Translations under genes and position numbers: made by a program
Source: Pyxidicoccus trucidator
Lineage (GTDB): Bacteria; Myxococcota; Myxococcia; Myxococcales; Myxococcaceae
NCBI RefSeq assembly: GCF_010894435.1
Contig: NZ_JAAIXZ010000003.1
Location: forward strand, 62,001 to 126,000
Length of the DNA: 64,000 nt
Direction: 5' to 3'
Part shown: positions 1-8,883 of the stretch, one piece after another
Layout: every line of letters begins with the position of its first letter
Numbering within the stretch: the stretch's first letter is position 1
Notes under the pieces: generated by a model
What the model was told of the DNA's origin: nothing
Database searches by the model: none
Seen by the model: only the letters and a program-made list of their open reading frames with translations

Positions 1-2
1 CG

Positions 3-2933
3 ATGCGCCTGAAGACTTCCTGGCCCCTTCGCTGTGCCCTGGGCCTCCTCATCACCCAGTTCGTGCTCGCCTGCGGTGACGGCGGCGGCGACGTTGACGG
101 TGGCGTCGTCGTCGTCGACAGCGGCGTTGACGGTGGTGGCGTCGTCGTCGACAGCGGCGTTGACGGTGGCGGCGGCGGCGTTGATAGCGGCATTGACGGT
201 GGTGGCGGCGGCGTTGATAGCGGTGTTGATGGTGGCGACGTTGATAGCGGTGTTGACGGCGGCGTTGACGACACGGCGGCGCCCTCCACGCGGGCGACCC
301 CCGTGGGCGGCAGCTTCACGAGCGCGGTGGCAGTGACGCTTGCGTGCGACGACGGTGCGGGCAGCGGGTGCTCGGCCACGTACTACACGCTGGACGGCTC
401 CACGCCAGGCACCGGCTCCACGCTGTACCGCGAGCCCTTCACCCTGGGCGCCCCTGCCACGCTTCGCTTCTTCTCCGTGGACGAGGCCGGCAATGCCGAG
501 GCCGCGAAGACGGAGACCTACGTCATCGACACCACGGTTCCCACCGTCTCCGCCAACCCGGGAGGCGGCACGTTCTTCAGCCCGCGCACGGTGACGTTGT
601 CGTGCAACGACACGGGCACGGGCTGCGCCGGCATCCACTACACGACCGATGGCTCCGTGCCCGGCACCGGCTCCACGCGCTACACGGCGGCGCTCGACCT
701 CTCGAGCAACACCACCCTGCGGTTCATCGGCGTGGACGGCGTGGGCAACACCAGCACGGTGGTGACGGAGACGTACACCTTCGTGACGGACACCACGGCC
801 CCCGTCACCACGATTGCGCCCCCGCCCGGGACCTACACCTCCTCGCGCAACGTGACGCTGACGTGCACGGACAACGAGGGCGGCAGCGGCTGCGACGGGA
901 CGTTCTACACGCTGGACGGCAGCGAGCCGACGACCGACAGCACCCGCTACACCGGGGCCTTCACCCTCTCCGCCAGCACCACGGTGCGTTTCTTCTCCGT
1001 GGACGCGGCAGGCAACGCGGAGACGGCGCAGGTCGCGGTCTACACCCTCGACTTCCAGGCACCCGTCACGGTGGCGACGCCCCCGGGCGACACGTACCCG
1101 GACCCCACCGTCACGGTGACGCTGACGTGCAGTGACTCGGGCACGGGCTGCGGCGCGACGCGCTACACCACGGACGGCTCCCTGCCGGGCGGCGCCTCAG
1201 CGCTGTACACGGGCCCGTTCACCCTGGCTCGGAGCGCCACCGTGCGCTTCTTCTCCGTGGACCTCGCGGGCAACGTGGAGCCCGTGGTGGACCAGAGCTT
1301 CGCGCTGCCGAACTCCAGCGGCGAGACCGCCTCGGCGCAGATTGCCGCCGTGCGCACCGCGGCGGACGGCCTGGTGAGCCTGCCCATCGACGGGGCCTAC
1401 ATCACCTTCGTGAAGCCGGGCGTGGGCTCCCTCGCCAATGACCCGGCGGGCTTCTTCCTCCAGGCGGAGCGCGGCGGCCCGGCCCTCTTCGTGGAAGTGG
1501 ACCCGGCGGGGCTGAGCCCCGAGCCCCAGGCCGGCATGCGCGTGAGCATCGTCGTCAACAGCAAGCGTGTGACGAACGGCATGGTGCGGGCGACCCTCTC
1601 CAGCTTCGGCGTGCAGAGCACCGGCCAGGTGCTGACGGGGTTCGTCCAGGACGTGAGCCAGGTGGACCTGCCCGCCTCCCTGCCGGACTACGAGTCGGAG
1701 CTCATCACCCTCACGGGTACCCTCAACGGCCCGTTCTCCCTGGCGGGCGCCGGCCACGAGCAGGCGCCGCTGGTGACGGCTCGCGTGCCTGCGGGTTCCC
1801 CGAGCGCCTTCAACTTCCGGCTGCGCGTGGTGGAGACGGTGAGAGAGCAGCTCGACCTGGTCCAGGGCTGCACGGTGCGCATCGTCTCGCCGCTGTGGTT
1901 CTTCTCGACCGGGACGGGGACGCCGCTCACCCAGCCTTCCGTGTGGGCGCCCGAGCAGCTGGTCTCGTCGACGTGCCCGGGGCCCCGGGTGACGGGGGGG
2001 CTGGCCGCCGGCCCGGAGACGGTCATCGTCCGCTTCGACCGACGCATCGACCCGGCCAGCGTCCTGGCCGATGGCAGCCAGTTCTCCATCGCCGGGCTGA
2101 CCGTCACGGGCGCCAGCGCCTCCGGCAACCGCGAGGTGCGGCTCGACACCAGCCTCCAGACGCCCCGGCAGCTCTACACCGTGGCGGTGGCCTCCACGGT
2201 GCGTGACGCCCAGGGCAAGGGCGTGGAGCCGACGGGCCGCACCGGCAGCTTCCGGGGCTGGAAGACGCCCGCCGTGCTGCGCATCACCGAGCTTGCGCCC
2301 GGTGTCTCCAACCAGCGGGACCTGGTGGAGCTCGTCGTGCTCCAGGGCGGCAGCACGGAGGGCATCACCCTCGCGGACGCCGCCAGCTCCACGCCCCTGG
2401 CCACCCTGCCGGACGTGGAGGTGCTCGCCGGTGAGCTCATCGTCATCCACCTCAACCCGGACCGGGTGACGGCCGGGGTGGACGCTCCGGGCTCGGAGCT
2501 GACGAGCAAGACGGCCTGGCCTCAGGCCCAGTACTCGTCGAACTTCGACACGGCCTGGGACTTCCAGGGCGGCACCTTCGGCATCAGCGGGGGGCAGCGG
2601 GTGCACCGCATCCGGGACCCCCTGGGCAATACCCAGGACGCCCTGGCCGCCGTCATCCCGGGCTTCATTCCCATCGCCGCCTACCCCGACCAGCTCCAGG
2701 CGCTCCAGGCCGAAGGCCAGTGGTCCCCGGCCGACTGCAACGGCGTGCCGTGCACGTACGAGTCCTTCCCGAGCGCCTTTGACGTCTCCTTCGATTGGAG
2801 CTTCGCCTTCCCCGTCAGCGGCACCAAGACGACGACGGTGGGCCGCGTCTCCTCCTGGGACACCGACACCGCGAGCGACTGGGCGCTTGGCCCGGCCACG
2901 CTCGGCGTCCTCAACGGTGCGGTGAGGGAGTAG
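3..2933 (+). CDS. Surface lipoprotein with Asp/Gly/Val repeat and four chitobiase C-terminal-like repeats
   Basis: This 976-residue protein starts with a lipoprotein signal whose lipobox ends in LAC (Cys at about residue 24), so it should be lipid-anchored outside the cytoplasm. Residues 26-90 are a low-complexity repeat of DSGVDGG type. From about 92 to 440 come four repeats of about 85 residues, each carrying Y-T-D/L-D-G-S-x-P and a closing RFFSVD-x-AGN motif, as in chitobiase/beta-hexosaminidase C-terminal (CHB_HEX_C) domains. Each repeat has two Cys that may pair. The C-terminal half holds an OB-like region (about 445-650), an Ig-like SbsA/Big_5-type segment (about 665-750) and a lamin-tail-like stretch starting near LRITELAP. 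No catalytic domain is seen; adhesion or carbohydrate contact is inferred only. The ATG lies 3 bases from the window edge, so its ribosome site cannot be judged. Confidence 0.85.
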   Translation: MRLKTSWPLRCALGLLITQFVLACGDGGGDVDGGVVVVDSGVDGGGVVVDSGVDGGGGGVDSGIDGGGGGVDSGVDGGDVDSGVDGGVDDTAAPSTRATPVGGSFTSAVAVTLACDDGAGSGCSATYYTLDGSTPGTGSTLYREPFTLGAPATLRFFSVDEAGNAEAAKTETYVIDTTVPTVSANPGGGTFFSPRTVTLSCNDTGTGCAGIHYTTDGSVPGTGSTRYTAALDLSSNTTLRFIGVDGVGNTSTVVTETYTFVTDTTAPVTTIAPPPGTYTSSRNVTLTCTDNEGGSGCDGTFYTLDGSEPTTDSTRYTGAFTLSASTTVRFFSVDAAGNAETAQVAVYTLDFQAPVTVATPPGDTYPDPTVTVTLTCSDSGTGCGATRYTTDGSLPGGASALYTGPFTLARSATVRFFSVDLAGNVEPVVDQSFALPNSSGETASAQIAAVRTAADGLVSLPIDGAYITFVKPGVGSLANDPAGFFLQAERGGPALFVEVDPAGLSPEPQAGMRVSIVVNSKRVTNGMVRATLSSFGVQSTGQVLTGFVQDVSQVDLPASLPDYESELITLTGTLNGPFSLAGAGHEQAPLVTARVPAGSPSAFNFRLRVVETVREQLDLVQGCTVRIVSPLWFFSTGTGTPLTQPSVWAPEQLVSSTCPGPRVTGGLAAGPETVIVRFDRRIDPASVLADGSQFSIAGLTVTGASASGNREVRLDTSLQTPRQLYTVAVASTVRDAQGKGVEPTGRTGSFRGWKTPAVLRITELAPGVSNQRDLVELVVLQGGSTEGITLADAASSTPLATLPDVEVLAGELIVIHLNPDRVTAGVDAPGSELTSKTAWPQAQYSSNFDTAWDFQGGTFGISGGQRVHRIRDPLGNTQDALAAVIPGFIPIAAYPDQLQALQAEGQWSPADCNGVPCTYESFPSAFDVSFDWSFAFPVSGTKTTTVGRVSSWDTDTASDWALGPATLGVLNGAVRE
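78..270 (+). repeat. Degenerate in-frame GGCGGCGTTGAT-type repeat encoding (D)SGVDGG
   Basis: About 190 bp just after the lipobox is a chain of 30-40-bp units built from GTTGA(C/T)(G/A)GTGG and GATAGCGG. It encodes a flexible Asp/Gly/Val linker between the lipid anchor and the folded repeats. Units differ by several substitutions and unequal length, which is typical of slippage or unequal exchange. Confidence 0.75.
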
Positions 2934-3275
2934 CGGCCGCGGGTCGGGCGGCGGGCCTCGAACCCGCCGCCATGGCGCTGGGAAACCCCGGGCAGGACTC
3001 GCGGGAATAACCCGGGGCGGGCCAGTGAGGAGGGGAGGACGCTCTGACGGGTGCGCCTCGTCACTCGCCCCGTCTCCCGGACGTGGAGGCAGGGCGGGAA
3101 GGGCTGGAGTCGTGCGCGACACGGCAGGGAGCCGTACCTGCGCATGGGACGTCTCCGAGGGGGCCGGGAGACCTCGGTCTGGGCCGGCCGCTCCTCCTTC
3201 CAATCTGGGAAATGGAGGGCAACTTTCTCCAGGGGCCTACCGCTCCGAGCCGGGCGCCAGCCGCGGGAAGGGTCA
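2934..3275. other. Intergenic region before the histidine kinase
   Basis: About 340 bp with the hairpin at 2948-2970 and then G+C-rich DNA with no supported gene. The histidine kinase frame is open upstream to 3051, but that extension is Arg/Gly-rich and unlike the kinase family. The promoter must lie here; no convincing -35/-10 pair was seen. Confidence 0.5.
2948..2970 (+). terminator. GC hairpin after the surface lipoprotein gene
   Basis: Perfect 8-bp stem GCGGCGGG/CCCGCCGC with a 7-nt loop, 14 nt after the TAG stop. There is no T-run, so it is a terminator only by position and stem strength. Its stem and A-rich loop closely resemble the hairpin at 8837-8861. Confidence 0.55.
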
Positions 3276-5366
3276 ATGGTTTGCGAGCCCACTGCTCTCC
3301 TGGAGCAGTTACACACCATCTTGTGGAGGGCCGAGAGCCGCTCGCTCCGGCTCACCTGCGTGAGCGAGCAGGCCGCCAAGCTCCTCGGGTATCCAGCCGA
3401 GGGGTGGCTGGATGCTTCCTTCTGGAACACGTGCCTCCACCCGGAAGACCGGGAGCGCACGCTGGCCGTCTGTCGGGCCGTGGCGGCGGATGGGGAGGGA
3501 AGGGAGTTCGTGCACCGGCTCATCGCCGCCGACGGGAATGCGCTCTGGTTTCGCACCTGCGTGAGGCGGCCTTCCCTCAGCAGGGGGCCATCCTCCGAGC
3601 TCTACGGCCTGATGGTGTTGCTGGAGCAAGGGCCCCGCCAGGATGAGCCGCTCCAGCACAGCGAGGACCACCTGCTCACGTTGTTCAATGCGTTGCCGGA
3701 CGCCGTCTTCTTCAAGGACGGCGCGGGGCAATGGCTCGCCGTCAACCCGGAGGCCCTGAAGCTCTTCGGGCTGGTGGGAGGCGAATACCAGGGCAAGACG
3801 GATGTGGAGCTCGCGGGCTACGCCCCCTTCTATCGTGAGGCCCTCCTCGCCTGCTCCGAGACGGACAGGCGCGCCTGGGAGCGGGGCCACCTCAGCCGCA
3901 TGGAGGAGAACATCCCCAATCCCGACGGCACGATGCAGAGCCACGACGTCATCAAGATTCCCTTGTTTCATCCCGACGGGACGCGAAAGGGACTGGTGGT
4001 GCTGGCCCGGAACATCACCGACTACAAGATTGCCGAGCAGGAGCGGTATCTCCTCTTCATCGACGAACAGAAGGCCCGCGCGGCCGCGGAGGAGGCCCAG
4101 CGGCGCTCCGCCTTCCTGGCGGAGGCCAGCAGGCTTGTCGCGGGGACGCTCAATTATGAAGTGACGCTCGCCGCCGTCGCGCGCATGGCGGTGCCCTTCC
4201 TCGCCGACTGCTGTGTCTTCCGGCTGCTGGACGAAGACGGTGCGACCCGGGTGGTGTCGGTGGCCCACGAGGATGCCTCCCGCGAGGGGCTCGTGCGCGA
4301 GCTGAAGCAGCTGTCTCCCGACATCCTCACGGGCGCGGACACGGTCCTGCGCTCGGGGCGTTCCTTCCTCTCCGGTTGGATGGGCGAGGGAGGGGGAGCC
4401 CGGGCGGAGGAACAGCTCCGCAGAATCCGGGAGCTCGGGTTCCAGTCCTCGATGTCGGTGCCCCTGCTGGCCCGAGGCCACACCCTGGGCGTGCTCACGC
4501 TCGTTTCGGCCAGACCCGGGCGTGTCTATGGCATCGCCGACCTCGCCCTCGCCGAGGAGCTCGCGCTGCGCGCCGCCCTGGCCGTGGAAAGCGCGCGCCT
4601 GTACCGCGAGGCCGAAGAGGCCATCAAGGCCCGCGACGAGTTCCTCTCCAATGCCTCGCACGAGCTGAAGACGCCCTGCACCTCACTGCGCCTGGGGGTC
4701 CAGGGCCTGCTGCAGCTGACGCGCACGAAGCCGCTGTCACAGGTCCCTCCCGCCTTCGTGGAGAGAGTCCTCGAGAACGCCGAGCGCCAGCTTCAGCACC
4801 TGTCCAGGCTCGTCGACAAGCTGCTCGATGTGTCGACCCTCAGCTCCGGGCAGCTCCAGCTCGGGTTCAAGGAGATGGACCTCTCCGCGCTCGTCCGGAA
4901 CGTCGTGGAGAGCTACCAGCGGGAGCTGGCGCGCTCGGCCTCGGCGGTCGTCGTGCATGCCGACACCCCCGTGGTGGGGCTGTGGGACCCCTCCTGGCTC
5001 GAGCACGTCATCGGCCATCTCCTCTCGAACGCGCTCCGCTATGGGGCCGGCAAGCCCATCGAGGTGGAGGTCGAGTCCGACGCGCACAGCGCCAGGCTGG
5101 TGCTCAGGGACCACGGCATTGGAATCGCGCCGGAGCACCAGGCGCTCCTCTTCGAGCGCTTCAAGGACCCGGTCTCGGCGCGGCGCTACAGCAATCTGGG
5201 CCTCAGCCTCCCCGTCGTGCGGCGCATCGTCGAGGCCATGGGGGGGACCATCCGGCTCGAGAGCCGGGTCGGCGCCGGTACCACCTTCACGGTGGCGTTT
5301 CCGGTCAACCGCCGCCCCATCCAGGAGCACGTCGAAGCCCTCCGGGCCTCGCCTCCTCCGAGCTGA
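3276..5366 (+). CDS. Sensor histidine kinase, PAS-PAS-GAF-HisKA-HATPase
   Basis: A soluble sensor kinase of 696 residues. Two PAS-like domains (about 10-118 and 128-250) and a GAF domain (about 285-445) precede the dimerisation helix with the phosphoacceptor His at residue 462 (SHELKTP). The ATPase domain follows, with an N-box (HVIGHLLSNALRYG) and a G1-type box (DHGIGIAPEHQ). The G2-side loop is a short NLGLSL, less glycine-rich than usual. There are no membrane segments, so it should sense a cytoplasmic signal. The ATG at 3276 is chosen because GGAAGG lies just before it and the upstream 75 codons are not kinase-like. No response regulator gene is adjacent, so its partner is unknown. Confidence 0.88.
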   Translation: MVCEPTALLEQLHTILWRAESRSLRLTCVSEQAAKLLGYPAEGWLDASFWNTCLHPEDRERTLAVCRAVAADGEGREFVHRLIAADGNALWFRTCVRRPSLSRGPSSELYGLMVLLEQGPRQDEPLQHSEDHLLTLFNALPDAVFFKDGAGQWLAVNPEALKLFGLVGGEYQGKTDVELAGYAPFYREALLACSETDRRAWERGHLSRMEENIPNPDGTMQSHDVIKIPLFHPDGTRKGLVVLARNITDYKIAEQERYLLFIDEQKARAAAEEAQRRSAFLAEASRLVAGTLNYEVTLAAVARMAVPFLADCCVFRLLDEDGATRVVSVAHEDASREGLVRELKQLSPDILTGADTVLRSGRSFLSGWMGEGGGARAEEQLRRIRELGFQSSMSVPLLARGHTLGVLTLVSARPGRVYGIADLALAEELALRAALAVESARLYREAEEAIKARDEFLSNASHELKTPCTSLRLGVQGLLQLTRTKPLSQVPPAFVERVLENAERQLQHLSRLVDKLLDVSTLSSGQLQLGFKEMDLSALVRNVVESYQRELARSASAVVVHADTPVVGLWDPSWLEHVIGHLLSNALRYGAGKPIEVEVESDAHSARLVLRDHGIGIAPEHQALLFERFKDPVSARRYSNLGLSLPVVRRIVEAMGGTIRLESRVGAGTTFTVAFPVNRRPIQEHVEALRASPPPS

Positions 5367-5408
5367 GACCTGGGCTTCGGAATGCGGCTTGGTTTGAGAC
5401 AGGCCGTC

Positions 5409-5756
5409 TCAAGGCCGGGGTGTGGCGCCGCCTGCGTACAATCCTGGCTCCTTGCGAACCACCAGCCGGTGCGCCGCGAGATAGTAGGCCTTGGCATTCG
5501 CGGGGTCGCGCGCGTACAGGTCGAGAAATGCTCGGGCGCATCCCGAGTGAGGGAAGTGGCTCTGCCGGGCAGCGGCGAGGACTTCCAGGGCACGCCGCCG
5601 CTCTTCCAGTGTCCCGGACCGCGCGAGCTGGAGCTTGTCCCACAACATCACCAACAAGTGGGCCCGGGCATCGCGCAACTCCGTCCGAAGATGGAGCCGA
5701 AAGAAGTCGATGGTGACCTGTGCCCGCTTGCGGTCATAGCCCGCGCGTTTAGCCAC
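5409..5756 (-). CDS. Hypothetical protein, 115 residues
   Basis: An unrecognised, probably alpha-helical protein rich in Arg, Ala and Leu, with no signal peptide or membrane segment. It begins with GTG at 5756, and its start overlaps the TAA stop of the upstream small frame by 8 nt (GTGGCTAA), which suggests translational coupling. The middle reads like a helical repeat (LEERRRALEVLAAA), and a tail containing DPANAKAYYLAAHRL resembles a tetratricopeptide helix pair. One TPR-like unit is possible but not proven. It converges on the histidine kinase gene with a gap of about 40 nt. Confidence 0.5.
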   Translation of the reverse strand: MAKRAGYDRKRAQVTIDFFRLHLRTELRDARAHLLVMLWDKLQLARSGTLEERRRALEVLAAARQSHFPHSGCARAFLDLYARDPANAKAYYLAAHRLVVRKEPGLYAGGATPRP

Positions 5757-6027
5757 CGCTCTCGAGGGAAGCCTCGCGCTTGAGACGTTCGCGCTCGCGG
5801 CTCTGCTGACGTGAACGGGCGGTCACCTCCGCGATGAGCAGGATGCGCTCCTCCAACTGTTTCAGCGTCACTCCTCGGCTCATCATCGCATGCGACAGCA
5901 GCGTTGATCCCCAAGCCGCGGCGGTGCCCCAGAAAACCCGAGCCTCTGCTACGTCCTTCCCGGATGGGCCGCATGGCCGGCGTGTGCCTGAAGGTGGCTG
6001 CACGGCCTGTCCACGTGTTTGGCGCAC
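5749..6027 (-). CDS. Hypothetical small protein, start uncertain
   Basis: An unrecognised short frame. The well-behaved part begins at the adjacent ATGs at 5886/5883 (MMSRGVTLKQLEERI) and gives about 45 residues with a charged, coiled-coil-like helix (RQQSRERERLKREA). The longer version from the GTG at 6027 adds a Pro/Gly/Arg-rich stretch that looks non-coding. No clear ribosome site precedes either start. It overlaps the next gene by 8 nt. Upstream DNA to 6168 contains another short hydrophobic frame, so the whole stretch could be the remains of a larger membrane-protein gene. Confidence 0.35.
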   Translation of the reverse strand: MRQTRGQAVQPPSGTRRPCGPSGKDVAEARVFWGTAAAWGSTLLSHAMMSRGVTLKQLEERILLIAEVTARSRQQSRERERLKREASLESGG

Positions 6028-6168
6028 AGCCCTGGGGCCTCGACGCTAGCTCCCGCCGGATGCGCTCCCAGGCCTGGAAGCCGAGCACGAGGAACAGGAC
6101 GCCGACGACGGTCTGGACTCCGCGCGCCGTGGGGTTGGCCGGGCGGGAGTTGAAGGCGGGCGTGGGGG

Positions 6169-6798
6169 TCAGGGTATCGCGTCTCCTGGCACGACCTGGC
6201 ACATGTGGACCTGCTCTAAGCCGTACTGAAGCTTGCAGGTGAGCACCCACGGCGTGGCGATCTCCTGGGCGAGCGGCTGAAGCTCCTTGCCGAGCATGCA
6301 CACGGCGGTGTCGGTCGTGAACCAATGGCACCGGGCGGCCGTGATGGGCTCCTTGGGCGTGCACTGGTCCTGCTCGCGCCGGAGCACCACGGGAACGGGC
6401 GGCAGCTTCCCCGTCCTGAGCCAGTCGAGCTCGGCATCTCCCTTCGAGACCTTCCGGGTCCGGGTGCACATGGAGGTTGCGAGGCGCCCTTCATACAGAT
6501 AGGCGTAGACGAGGTACTCCTCTCCAGACTCGAAGGAGTAGCTACAATCACCGCCGCCGTCGTCCGTGTCCAGAACGAGCTGCGCCCCTCCGGTGGCGCC
6601 CTTGAAGGCCTCGATGACTTCGATGCGGGCCTGCCGGGACGCCACCGAGACCACACGGCCATGAACGATGACGCCGGCCTTGTCGCGTGCCGTGCGAAGC
6701 GCGGTTGGGAGGTCGGTCCAACCGCGACAGCTACAGGCGTCGGCGGAGGACGGCAGGGCGAACAGCGCACTTCCCAGCAGCAGGACGACGAGCCTCAT
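6169..6798 (-). CDS. Secreted TIMP/NTR-like protein
   Basis: A 209-residue exported protein. The signal peptide ends at ...SSADA, so cleavage would leave a mature N-terminus starting CSC (Cys22 and Cys24 of the precursor). A mature N-terminal C-x-C is the hallmark of tissue inhibitors of metalloproteinases, where Cys1 chelates the catalytic zinc; bacterial members of this netrin-like fold also show it. The next 110 residues fit an OB/NTR barrel (VIVHGRVVS, ARIEVIEAFKG, EEYLVYAYL), followed by a Cys-containing tail (CTPKEP, ARCHW, CMLG, CKLQ, CQVV). The role as an inhibitor is inference; many bacterial homologues have no known target. It appears to be a single gene transcribed leftward. Confidence 0.7.
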   Translation of the reverse strand: MRLVVLLLGSALFALPSSADACSCRGWTDLPTALRTARDKAGVIVHGRVVSVASRQARIEVIEAFKGATGGAQLVLDTDDGGGDCSYSFESGEEYLVYAYLYEGRLATSMCTRTRKVSKGDAELDWLRTGKLPPVPVVLRREQDQCTPKEPITAARCHWFTTDTAVCMLGKELQPLAQEIATPWVLTCKLQYGLEQVHMCQVVPGDAIP

Positions 6799-6858
6799 CC
6801 ACGCAATCCTACCTCTCTTCGGGCGCGTGCCAGCGGGTGCCCACCAGCCCTGCCTGCG

Positions 6859-7130
6859 TCAGCGAGCGCGGGGCTTGAGGCAGCGGCCAGGAAGGATGGT
6901 GACGCCCAACTCCCGCGAGAGCGCGTCGCGTTCCCGCTCCCTCAATCAACCGGAGCACGGCCTCATTCTTCCGCTTCGCCAAGAACCGGATGCGCTCCGC
7001 AGGCCTTCGAGCAAGTCATGGCGGGACGCGCCATGGGCGGCATGTACCCAAGGGGCTGCGTGGCCTCTGCACCGACCGGGCGCACTGCTTCACTCTGTCC
7101 AGGAAGGCAATCTGCGCGTTGATCGGAGGC
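6859..7130 (-). pseudogene. Decayed transposase (OrfA-like) fragment
   Basis: Between the TIMP-like gene and the kinase, the minus strand carries protein-like text broken by frameshifts. One frame reads PPINAQIAFLDRVK. The next, about 7015 to 6945, reads AERIRFLAKRKNEAVLRLIE. A third, about 6945 to 6860, reads ERERDALSRELGVTI and then a stop. Joined, the last two match the helix-turn-helix start of IS3-type transposase OrfA proteins common in myxobacteria (KRK-x-E-AVLRLL-x-GE-x-LD-x-LSRELGV). At least two frameshifts and loss of the rest of the element make it non-functional. No terminal inverted repeats were found. The match is from memory of the family. Confidence 0.42.
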
Positions 7131-7191
7131 ACCTCGCGGCGCGGACTCTCCTCCTTCGTTCCGGGGCCGGAGGGAATCGCGGAGGGTGCGG

Positions 7192-8628
7192 CTATTCGCC
7201 GTCCGCGTGCTGCGTGGGAGCCGAGGTGGCGGGGCGCGGGGGCGGGAAGGTGGGCACGTAGCACGCGCCCTTGTACATATAGGCTTCGTCGTCACAGTTT
7301 TTCATGTCTGTGATTACCAGCTTCCTCCAGCAGCCGCCATTGATGGGAACCTGCCCCCTGGAGGGGCATCGACCGTTGGCATCCGGGCGGCGCTGCCCTG
7401 GGATGGGCTTGGGTGGCAGGTCCACGGCAATGGCCGGCCACACGGAGGGCGCTCGCTCGGGCGCCACCGGGGCCGTCAGGGCGGAGTCTCCGACCGCCAC
7501 GGCGCCCCCATCCTTCGAGTCTTCCTGCTCCACGAGGTGCCTCGCAGCAGGCTCCTCAACGGACAGGGGGCTCAGCAGTCCCCAGGCGCTGAGTGCCAGT
7601 GCGCCTCCCAGGCTCGCGGCCGTGAACCAGGACCGCGTCGCCGCGCGAGGAGGTGGCCGTACCCTGACGCGCTGGGGCGCAGGGAAGAGCCCTGCGGGCT
7701 GAGGCTCGTCTCCCGTGAAGAGGGACGCATCCGCCTCGGGCCCTGCATTCCGTGCGGCCTGCTCCAGCGCTTCCGCCACGTCGCGCGCACTCCCCCGCGC
7801 TTCGGGGTTGGGCGAGAGCATCCGGGAGACCCAGGCGCTCAGTTCCCGCGAGCAGTGGACATTGAATGCTCGCGGGAGCCAGGACCCCAGCTGCTTCGTA
7901 CGCCAGAGCCAGGCGTCCTCGTCATCCGGGTGCGCCGAAGGAGGGTACTTCCCGGTAATCAGCCGGTAGGCGGTGACGCCCAGGGCGAAGACGTCATCCG
8001 CCGGCCCGGGCGCATACGGGACGGCCGGGGGTCTGCGGGAGCGGAGCACGAACCGCCACGCCTCGGGTGCGCGGTAGGCCGAGGTGCCGGGAGGAAAGGG
8101 GTGCCAGGTCAGCGTGGCGGCCCCCAGGTGGTGTCCGGAGCCAAAGTCCATGAGGAAGGGCTGGCCGTCCGCGCGCCGGACGCGCACGTTTTCGCCCTTC
8201 ACGTCACGGTGGACGCCTCCTGCCGCATGGGTGGCTTCCAGGGCCCGTGCCAGCCGCGCGAGGACCTGAAGCACCTGCCGTGAGGAAGGGCGCTGCGCTC
8301 GCGCCCAGTCATAGAGCGGTGCGCCCTCGATCAGCTCCATGACCAGCCAGGCGTAGGAGACGCCCTCTCGGGACTGCCACTGGCCGTGGTCCAGCAAGCG
8401 GGGGATGGCGGGGTGGCGGAGACGGGAGAGCAGCTCGGCTTCACGCGTGAAGCGCGCATCCCCGGGGTACAGGGCCAGCTTGAGGGCCACGAGCCCCGCC
8501 CCCTCCTCCGGCCCCACGGCGCGATAGACGACGCCGTAGGCCCCCCGGCCCTGCGGCTGCACCACCCGCCACGGCCCGATATGCGTCCCGGAGGGCAGGC
8601 TTGACGGGTTCAGGTGGTCCAGCTCCAT
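7192..8628 (-). CDS. Ser/Thr protein kinase with membrane anchor and Cys-rich C-terminus
   Basis: A eukaryotic-like kinase of 478 residues. All core motifs are present: glycine loop GRGAYG (27-32), Lys50 (VALK), HRDVKGEN (catalytic Asp142), DFG (161-163) and APE (187-189), so it should be active. A single membrane segment follows at about 330-350 (SLGGALALSAWGLL). Beyond it is a segment with Cys residues in CPSRGQVPINGGCW and KNCDDEAYMYKGACY, a tail seen in many myxobacterial kinases that could sense an envelope signal. The ATG at 8628 is used because the 62 upstream codons are not kinase-like. The substrate is unknown. Confidence 0.85.
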   Translation of the reverse strand: MELDHLNPSSLPSGTHIGPWRVVQPQGRGAYGVVYRAVGPEEGAGLVALKLALYPGDARFTREAELLSRLRHPAIPRLLDHGQWQSREGVSYAWLVMELIEGAPLYDWARAQRPSSRQVLQVLARLARALEATHAAGGVHRDVKGENVRVRRADGQPFLMDFGSGHHLGAATLTWHPFPPGTSAYRAPEAWRFVLRSRRPPAVPYAPGPADDVFALGVTAYRLITGKYPPSAHPDDEDAWLWRTKQLGSWLPRAFNVHCSRELSAWVSRMLSPNPEARGSARDVAEALEQAARNAGPEADASLFTGDEPQPAGLFPAPQRVRVRPPPRAATRSWFTAASLGGALALSAWGLLSPLSVEEPAARHLVEQEDSKDGGAVAVGDSALTAPVAPERAPSVWPAIAVDLPPKPIPGQRRPDANGRCPSRGQVPINGGCWRKLVITDMKNCDDEAYMYKGACYVPTFPPPRPATSAPTQHADGE

Positions 8629-8836
8629 GAAGTGCCTCGTGAGGAGGTACGCGGTCCGCTCCGCGTACCACGAGGCTACTCGCGGGGTAGGCAGGGTCCA
8701 ATGCCATCTCCCAGGTGAACGGCAACGTGACGCGGAGAGGGACCTCGCCCGGTGGAGGTCCGCTCCCGTCGCGGCGTCGTGAGCAACACCCCGTGGCCCC
8801 CCCGCAGGCGCCACGGGCTCTGCCTTCTCGGGTGGA

Positions 8837-8861
8837 GGCGGCGGGCATGAAACCCGCCGCC
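8837..8861 (-). terminator. Hairpin downstream of the di-haem cytochrome gene
   Basis: Perfect 9-bp stem GGCGGCGGG/CCCGCCGCC with the 7-nt loop CATGAAA, 22 nt after the cytochrome stop codon on the minus strand. It lacks a T-run. It is nearly identical in form to the hairpin at 2948-2970. Confidence 0.6.
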
Positions 8862-8883
8862 CGGTGCTTCCCCGGACGGTGAA

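Noticed and set aside
1197..3203. Long open frame antisense to the surface lipoprotein gene (about 670 codons, minus strand).
   Set aside because: Arg/Gly/Ala/His-rich composition typical of antisense frames in high G+C DNA; no domain; the plus-strand frame has a signal peptide and conserved repeats.
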